Assembly: GCA_014925825.1 (NCBI GenBank)
Contig: JACGCK010000083.1
Location: forward strand, 124,001 to 188,000
Length of the DNA stretch: 64,000 bases
From: Pholiota molesta
Taxonomy: Eukaryota; Basidiomycota; Agaricomycetes; Agaricales; Strophariaceae
Direction: 5' to 3'
Shown: positions 57,693-64,000 of the stretch, one piece after another
Numbering within the stretch: the stretch's first letter is position 1
Layout: each line of letters opens with the position of its first letter
Notes under the pieces: generated by a model
What the model saw: the letters and a program-made list of their open reading frames with translations, nothing else
Told to the model about the DNA's origin: nothing
Databases searched by the model: none
Made by a program: the position numbers and the translations under genes

Positions 57693-58438
57693 ATGGCTGC
57701 TGCGCCGTCTTCTCTTTGCCCAGGCTATAAGCAGGTCGAAGCGTTTGGACCAGATGAAGAGTATGAAGACGAAGAAGAGGTTTTCTACGTCACCTTGGAC
57801 ATGGGGAATATCGAGCCGACCCTCGTTCCGAGCTCCTCGTCTTACAGATTGATTGTAAGTTTAGGGGGATGGAAAGTCCCGATATTTATTGCCGCTTACT
57901 TGGATATAGGGATTAGACACGCCGACGCCCTATCTTCAACTGCAAGGGACCGTGCTTAAGGGCCGACATGATATGCTTCTTGGTACCGAATTGATTTTTA
58001 CAGACGACAAAGGTATGCTTTCGTCGGCGACACAACACATCATGTTTAGTTCTAACAACATTTCTGAAAGAAAGCCACGACTGGAATAAACGCTCCGTTT
58101 CATACTTAGCCAGCACAGAACAACGAATCGCCTTCCAAGAAGTAACGCTCGTCCCGAAGCTCCCCTCGAACAAAGGCAAAGAGCGCGCCATGGATGTCGA
58201 AGAAGATATGCAAGTCAACTTCGAGGAGCACCATACGCCAACGGACGACCGCGCTGTCCAGATTGAGCGCCTCACTGGTCTCTCAGCGCCTCCTGGGCGC
58301 GCTTCACGCGCGCGCAAAAGCACATCGACGCCCAAACCTGCTCCCCGGCCTCAACGACGGGCATCTACCAGGACACGGAATACAGGAACTCGCGAAAATT
58401 CCCCTTCTGACGATGACGATATGTACATGGATACCTAG
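57693..58438 (+). CDS. TFIIIC triple-barrel subunit (Sfc7/Tfc7, GTF3C6 type)
   Basis: Subunit of the RNA polymerase III factor TFIIIC, which binds A and B boxes of tRNA genes. Exons 57693-57854, 57910-58012 and 58071-58438 give 210 residues. The triple-barrel domain is seen as EEEVFYVTLDMGNIEP, SSSSYRLIGLDTPTPYLQLQ, GTVLKGRHDMLLGTELIFTD and RIAFQEVTLVPKL. An acidic N-terminal stretch and a basic, Arg/Ser/Pro-rich C-terminal tail (ASRARKSTSTPKPAPRPQRR) ending in an acidic DDDDMYMDT flank it. The family has low sequence identity, so the call rests on the beta-strand pattern and the LKG-x-H-D turn. Confidence 0.75.
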
Positions 58439-58617
58439 CGCCATTCTCGCCATCCCAAATCCACGTCTCTTTTACTTGTTTAAATGTGTTTTTATTTATC
58501 TCGGCGGCCTCCTGTTACCTCCGAGCGGTCATACCCAATCTCAGTCTCTGCCATGGTTTTGAAAAGGTAATCATTGATCCTAAGAGGTCTGCGGTACAAC
58601 CATATCTCAAGATGGCA

Positions 58618-59161
58618 TCATGGCTCCCGCGGCCAACCGAGCGATATCATGTCCCAGGCAGCACCCGTCAACAACCTCTCCTCTGGTCTAGCTGGATATA
58701 TTCCCTTTGTCAACACCAGCCTTGAGCGTCCGATCCAATATTATATTATGGAATTCCCGCTGATATCACCTGGTGGAGTATCTCAGCGCGTATCTCAGCT
58801 CTGTTGATCACCAGAGGAGCCTCTTGTTTGATCTGAAGAAGCAACGTACATCTAAAGCGACTCTCCCAAAGGAATATGCGTCGCAAGGCTTTGTTCACTC
58901 TGGGATGGTATTCGGGTCTGCGCCGACCTGGTACAGCTCCGGCGCGGCCCATCTGACAGCTCCTCCCGCAGTGGGAGTGAGGAATGAATCGTTTCGAGTC
59001 TCAGCGCTCAGCCTGGACCTGGCCAGCCATTTTAGGTTATTTTCATGGAAATACAGCGGCTTTCTGCCCTCCACGTGGATTCTTCGATATACGATATTCT
59101 CATGTGTGTCCATCCTTGGTCCATTCACATACACATACACACTGGTTAACGCTCTCCTCAA
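58618..59161 (-). pseudogene. Protein kinase C-lobe pseudogene
   Basis: Minus-strand reading has LARSRLSAETRNDSFLT, then GGAVRWAAPELYQ (activation-loop end and APE motif), an in-frame stop after NTIPE, then in another frame TKPCDAYSFGRVALDV (subdomain IX) and, after more breaks, KGIYPARPEERLLTGAAW (subdomain XI). Order and spacing fit a tyrosine-kinase-like Ser/Thr kinase of the agaricomycete type. The N-lobe and HRD loop are missing. Stops and shifts make it non-functional. Confidence 0.6.
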
Positions 59162-59415
59162 AATTATGTCGATATGTTATCATTGTCTAGCCGCTCTAAT
59201 CATAAAAGTATGTGTACTGTCGGCACTCAGCAAGGTGCAGATGTGATTTTCTGTATCGATTCCTGAAATTGCACCGGGTTCTGGCCTTGCCCTTGTGTAT
59301 ATTCTGCTGCTGTGAGATCTGTTCCCTTACCCACGTCGCTGCAGTAGACCTCATGGGTTCTCTAGTACATGAGGCCAGTACAATTACATACTCTATCGAT
59401 TGTAGCATGCAGACA

Positions 59416-60695
59416 TCAGCCCCCAAGACAGGTTTTAGGCCATATAGGGTAAATGCGGCGAAGAGCTTCGAGCGTATCGCATTGGGCTTCGTATATATCC
59501 ACATGACTCAACCTCAACTCTCTCTTATCCTTCCATTTCCTCAATTCATTCCCTACAATGTCGAGGTCCATTGTTTCTGGCACATGGAGATCAAGGACGT
59601 GGGTTCCCATAAACTGCCTCTCCTCCAAAGTGCCAGCAAACCTTGTAATGAGTCTCGAGAGAACGCACTGACAATCATATTGCCAGCGTAAAACATGAAC
59701 AGTCAACACTTTCAATGGGGTGGAAGAGCTGAGGGATTCAAGCGAGTTGCATATAGCATCTAAGTCGTGCGTTCTCAAAAAAAGCGAGCGCAGATTGACC
59801 AATGAGCTTAGATCTATACATGGTCCTATTGGTAATAAAATACTTTAGTTATGTATTTAGAGGATGGAAAGAATAAATTCATACCGTTGTCCAATGACTC
59901 GTTTTTCATAAAATGCCCATAATCCATGCCAAGGCTCAGATGCTCCAGCGTATTTGAAAATCCCTCGAGGATTGAGTTCAATGCATCCACTGAACTCCAG
60001 CCGCCATGGCATGAGCAAAACATCCGAAGGTCGAACGTCTCGAGGGCCAAAAGAGTACCATCAAGGGACTTTAGCCACTCGAACAACAATTTGGTAGGGT
60101 CTAGTCTCAGACGAAGGGTGCGGAGATTTCTGAAATGCGAGATAGATATATCAGGACGCAGGATAATGGCTTGGTTGTCGGTATATATAGAGAGTGTCTG
60201 AAGGTCGTGGAAAGATGTAATAAGTCGCCAGGCAGCGTCGTTCAACGTGTAATTAAAGAATTCGCAAGAAAAATCGCGGACATTGGAGAGAGCGGAGCCA
60301 CTCCAGGGTATCGAATGATTCGAATCCGAATGAGCGAGATAGAGATATGACACTTTGGATAATGTTTTCGATCGTGCCAAAACGTTGACTACACGGTCGA
60401 TCAATTCCGCAGTCTTGATCGCGAGAATGACGGATTTCATGGCGGCGAGGATAGTGCAGTGATCGGATTGAGCGAGTGCGAGAAATGAGTTTGCATTATC
60501 CTGCAACAAACGGCCCCTTCCATAGAGTTCAACGATAAACCATTGGCTGAAAAGATGGTGTCGTGGCGCATGGACCCATTGGCGGCTTACAAGGCTAGCC
60601 GAATAGAGAGTAGTCCGATCGTCGTGTAAGAAGTCCAGGATCCTCTCGAGAATTTCTATAGGCGTATCGGAAATACTGGACGCTGAGGCTGTCAT
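59416..60695 (-). CDS. F-box protein with leucine-rich repeats
   Basis: Likely SCF ubiquitin-ligase substrate receptor. Exons 59885-60695 and 59416-59825 give 406 residues. The F-box is seen as DTPIEILERILDFLHDDRTT and LYSASLVSRQWVHAPRHHLF near residues 8-50. The rest shows irregular Leu-rich repeats (FRNLRTLRLRLDP; ALETFDLRMFC; NTLEHLSLGMDYG; LVNLRSLFLRTHD; KRELRLSHVDI), as in FBXL-like proteins of mushrooms. Substrates are unknown. The ATG is the first in frame, with an adjacent stretch of Ser/Ala. Confidence 0.78.
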
Positions 60696-61235
60696 ATGAA
60701 GTTGATGGGGTTTTTGTGAAGGTCAGAATGAAAAATTCCTTTCGGTCATTGTATATTTATCAGTGTGACAAAATCAAGTCACCGTAGCCAACACTTGACC
60801 CACACTTGATCCACATCCACTGAGGGCGGCACGCTGGCGGTGGGACCTCAGGGCATGGGAACAGATTGGTCGTGTGGATGATATATGAAGTGCCGGAACC
60901 AGCCAAGTCTTGGACTAATCAGACTGGATCTCACGTTTTGCACAGCAGTTCCATTACATAGAGCACACTCCGTACCCCTTGGCTGATTCTGAAATAAGCG
61001 CCTGGCGCATGCCGTAATCTCGCCGAAGATCACATCACGCAGATGGGATGCCGTCGTGCCGCCGTTCCCACTATTCGGATCGGCACTCGACGGTCGCAGA
61101 CGATGCCGGGGTTGCTTATCCCAACAGGTGTTCCAAAACTCATGGGCTCCCGTTCTAAATGTCTCTTGATCCTTCTCTCCCCTTCTCCACATCCAGGTCA
61201 GCTGCCACGGTCCTCTGCACGGACTCTTATGCAGT
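60696..61235. other. Divergent intergenic region, F-box and MFS genes
   Basis: No coding sequence supported; a 144-codon minus-strand frame is present but has no family match. Confidence 0.5.
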
Positions 61236-63414
61236 ATGGCTCCCCATCTGACGGAGACGAGTGAAACGGACGCCGCCATCAAGATGCAAGAGAAGAGCAG
61301 TGTTGTCGATTCACAGCAGCACGACCCTTTCCAGGTATTTCTGGAGGATGAAGAACTGCCTCAACATTCGTCAATGGTTAGAAAATGGATGGCCGTTATT
61401 GTCATAGGTTCGGCCGCGTTGTGTGTCACCTGCGCTTCTTCAATGGTGAGTGGTTTTCCGATAGGATATGTTTGTTTTCTGTCCTTACGTCACTTTTGTA
61501 ATCATTTAGGCAGGCTTTACGGAGAAAGGCGTAGCGCGAGATTTTCATGTCGGGCACACTGTATCCATCCTCTCGATTAGTCTGTACATCTTGGGGTTAG
61601 GAATAGGGCCTCTCATCTTTGGCCCACTGTCGGAAGTATATGGACGAAATTGGGTTTACTGGGTGTCCTACTTCTTGTTTTTCGCTTTCAGCTGGCCAGT
61701 AACATTCGCACCAGATATATGTGAGCATTTGTACTTTCATACGTTGTCAATTCTAGAACTCAAATGTTCTGCTAAGCCGTGCACCTGGTATTCAGATTCA
61801 TCACTGGATTCTGTGGATCAGCGTTTCTGAGCGTAGCCGGAGGAAGTGTCAGCGATCTATTCGATGATAGAACTGTCGCAAAGTAAGCAATTGCGCATTG
61901 AATAATGAACAGTCGACGAATTCTCATCCGTTGAGCTGACGGTGCCTTTACCAGTCCTATGGCTTTCTATACTATGTGCCCATTTATTGGACCCGTCCTT
62001 GGCCCTCTTGTCAGTGGGTGAGCACCTGGTCTACTAACTTGGACACAATATGTATCCAGCTGATCATTGGGAATGCATGAAGTTTCATCAATCAGGTTTG
62101 TAGTATTACACTTATCCCTGCGATCCCTCTCCTCAAGTAATACTATGATAGAATCTCGACTGGAGATGGACGTATCGAGTTCTCCTCATATGGATTTTCG
62201 TAGAGTTCATAGCGCTCATATTCGTGAGTAATTAGTATTTCTGTCGCATTATAATCACTAATACGAAAATTGTTAGATAGTGCCAGAGACATATATTCCC
62301 TACCTCATAAAGAGGAAAGCTCAAAGGTATGTTTCTCCGTTCGTAGAAAATCCTATGATACATACCAATATCATAGATTACGGAAGGAGACTGGGGATCC
62401 GAGGTATTGGTCATTACTTGAGCGCCAATCAAAAAACATCGGACGAGCGGTCCTCATTAGTTGTTATCAACCATTTGGTACGATCCCCCACCTATTTTAT
62501 TTTCTACAACTGATTGATTTTGTCTGGGACAAAAATAGAACTGCTTATTTTTGAGCGTATGGCGCTTCTTTTGGATTTATGGTACGTTCATCCAGCCCTC
62601 CAACTATGAGCCAAAACATTCATTGCCATGCCTCCTCAGGACCGCTGTGGTCCTTGGAATCCTCTATCTAACATTCCAAGCATTCCCTTTCATCTTTGAG
62701 AACGTCCATGGATTCAACGAGCAAATGTCTGGGATGAGTTTCCTGGGAATTGGAGTGGGTATGATCATGTCTATTTCGACACAGCCGTTCTGGAATCGGT
62801 AAATCTAAACTTACTATCGCCTCCCGCACATCCCGTCTCACCATAATTACCTCAGTTACTACAGGCGAACGGCCGAGAAGCATGGGGGCACGGTCCCTCC
62901 AGAATCACGCTTACTGATGGGCGAAATCGGCGGTGTTCTCATACCCCTTGGTGAGGCCAAATCCAAACTTGACGGTCCAATATCCACTGACCACTTCCAT
63001 GTCAGGGCTGTTTTGGCTCGCGTTCACGACATACCACGGCGTCCCCTGGATCGTCCCCATCCTCGCCTCCGTCCCCTTCGGGGCTGGGATCTACTTCGTC
63101 TTCACCTCTACGTTCACGTATCTGGTCACCGCGTACCGGCCCATCGCGGCGTCGGCGATGGCGTCGAACAGCGCTATGCGCTCTACGTTCGCTGCGGTGT
63201 TCCCGCTCTTCTCGGGGGCGATGTATGATCGGCTGGGGACGGTGGGGGCGACTGCGCTGTTGGCAGGGCTCACTGCGGTGCTGGCTCCCCTTCCGTGAGG
63301 CTATTTTCGTTTTTCGAAGTTCTTTTTTTACTGACGAGGGGGTTCATTTTTAGATTTATTTTTCGGCGGATAGGAGGGAGAATCCGACAGCGGTCACGGT
63401 TTGCTCAAGTTTAG
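61236..63414 (+). CDS. MFS transporter, DHA1 drug:H+ antiporter type
   Basis: Membrane transporter with about 12 helices, of the polyamine/multidrug resistance group. The ATG at 61236 precedes a charged cytoplasmic N-terminus ending in helix 1 (WMAVIVIGSAALCVTCASSM). Landmarks: GLGIGPLIFGPLSEVYGRNW (motif A), FITGFCGSAFLSVAGGSVSD, MCPFIGPVLGPLVSG (antiporter motif C), NLDWRWTYRVLLI, VPETYIPYLIKRKA, SKNIGRAVLISCYQPF, LYLTFQAFPFIFENVHGFNE, and the last helices FWLAFTTYHGVPWIVP and FGAGIYFVFTSTFTYLVTAY. About ten introns split it, and all joins are in frame. The final exon encodes a basic tail ending FAQV. Substrate cannot be told; polyamine or drug export is the family role. Confidence 0.85.
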
Positions 63415-64000
63415 GAAAAACGTTGGGGCCTAAGTTCTTCCAACTATTGGCATGTGCAAGTGCGATGCACATCTAAAAACTTATCTTTATAACGGCTCGA
63501 ACCTTAGACGTCACTTAAAGTTTGAGTCAACGATATCTTTGCATGAAGGAGTCCTACCAGCCTCTTTCTTGACCGTGCTACCTCGTAAGGGACGCAGTGA
63601 GAGTCTGGACCCTTTTAACTAGGCACCTACGTCATTCTTATTCTTGTTACACCACATCCCCAGATTATCTTCGTAAGCTAGGGAGAATCGTAATTCAATA
63701 TCTACGGTACTTACATTCAACGGTGATAAGCAAAGCTGACAATTCGAAAGTATTTATCAAGGTCCATTTTCCGTGCTATATCTCCTTAACTCTATAGTCT
63801 GGTTACACACCAATTCATCACCCAAAACCGCGTCTCTTCCGTTTCGACAATAAGGGCTCTGAGGTCCTTTCTTGGGACCTCAATCAACCGCGCATCTACC
63901 TTGATCCTCTCGCCTCCTTTACCATCCCCGCCCGCAAAGACCTCCTCCGTCCACATCTGTGTCCAGCTTTCCGGCGAATGGCAAAACATCTTAACAGGCG
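63415..64000. other. Window end with possible partial minus-strand gene
   Basis: A minus-strand frame from the right edge to a stop at 63792 reads SPESWTQMWTEEVFAGGDG, then LIEVPRKDLRALIVETEETR and FWVMNWCVTRL. It is open to the window edge, so it may be the last exon of a gene continuing outside. No family is recognised. Confidence 0.35.

Noticed and set aside
57303..57959. 218-codon plus-strand frame overlapping MRM2 copy 2 and TFIIIC exon 1
   Set aside because: Its 5' part is antisense to MRM2; only the part from 57693 on is the real TFIIIC start.

Overview
The window looks like nuclear DNA of a mushroom-forming basidiomycete (Agaricomycetes). Genes are split by many short GT-AG introns of about 45-65 nt and are closely packed on both strands. 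Several families are typical of this group: FunK1 fungal-type kinases, BTB-terminated sacsin-like proteins, F-box proteins of the agaricomycete type, a cytochrome P450, and type I membrane proteins with an SKG6/Mid2-like juxtamembrane segment. One intron-containing tRNA-Leu is present. No virus, plasmid, CRISPR array or complete autonomous transposon was seen.

Layout. 0.1-5.3 kb: two truncated FunK1 pseudokinases in direct orientation (minus strand), with FunK1 debris and copy 1 of a mitochondrial rRNA methyltransferase (MRM2-like) between them. 6.1-8.3 kb: F-box protein. 9.1-11.6 kb: full-length FunK1 kinase. 12.9-15.4 kb: NLI/FCP1-like phosphatase with a long Tyr-rich N-terminus, followed by a palindromic MITE-like element. 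15.7-16.8 kb: ubiquitin C-terminal hydrolase with a 12-nt micro-exon. 17.1-19.3 kb: cytochrome P450. 20.6-24.8 kb: WDR48-type deubiquitinase activator. 26.1-28.0 kb: single-pass membrane protein, with two paralogs in tandem at 39.0-43.7 kb. 28.9-31.5 kb: HAM1-like protein. 32.7-33.6 kb: short-chain dehydrogenase. 34.2-34.8 kb: small secreted protein built from 20-residue repeats. 36.0 kb: tRNA-Leu(AAG). 36.8-38.8 kb: two related small proteins of unknown function with a glycine-rich hydrophobic C-terminal block. 44.8-45.9 kb: proteasome beta subunit. 46.2-54.8 kb: giant sacsin-like protein ending in a BTB domain. 55.5 kb: histone H4. 56.5-57.5 kb: MRM2-like copy 2, inverted relative to copy 1. 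57.7-58.4 kb: TFIIIC triple-barrel subunit. 58.6-59.2 kb: kinase pseudogene. 59.4-60.7 kb: F-box protein. 61.2-63.4 kb: MFS transporter.

Functional themes. Ubiquitin-related proteins recur (UCH hydrolase, WDR48-like activator, proteasome beta subunit, two F-box proteins, BTB-sacsin), but they are scattered and mostly housekeeping, so I do not read them as one cluster. The most distinctive signals are recent duplications: the MRM2 pair about 54 kb apart in inverted orientation, the FunK1 pseudokinase pair with identical active-site losses, the tandem receptor-like genes, a dispersed repeat carrying a Cys-rich micro-ORF, and the paired small proteins. The strongest candidates for something not yet described are the small hydrophobic-block protein family (36.8 and 38.2 kb) and the secreted minisatellite protein (34.2 kb). 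Gene models were spliced by eye; exon boundaries are consistent with reading frame and GT-AG rules unless stated.
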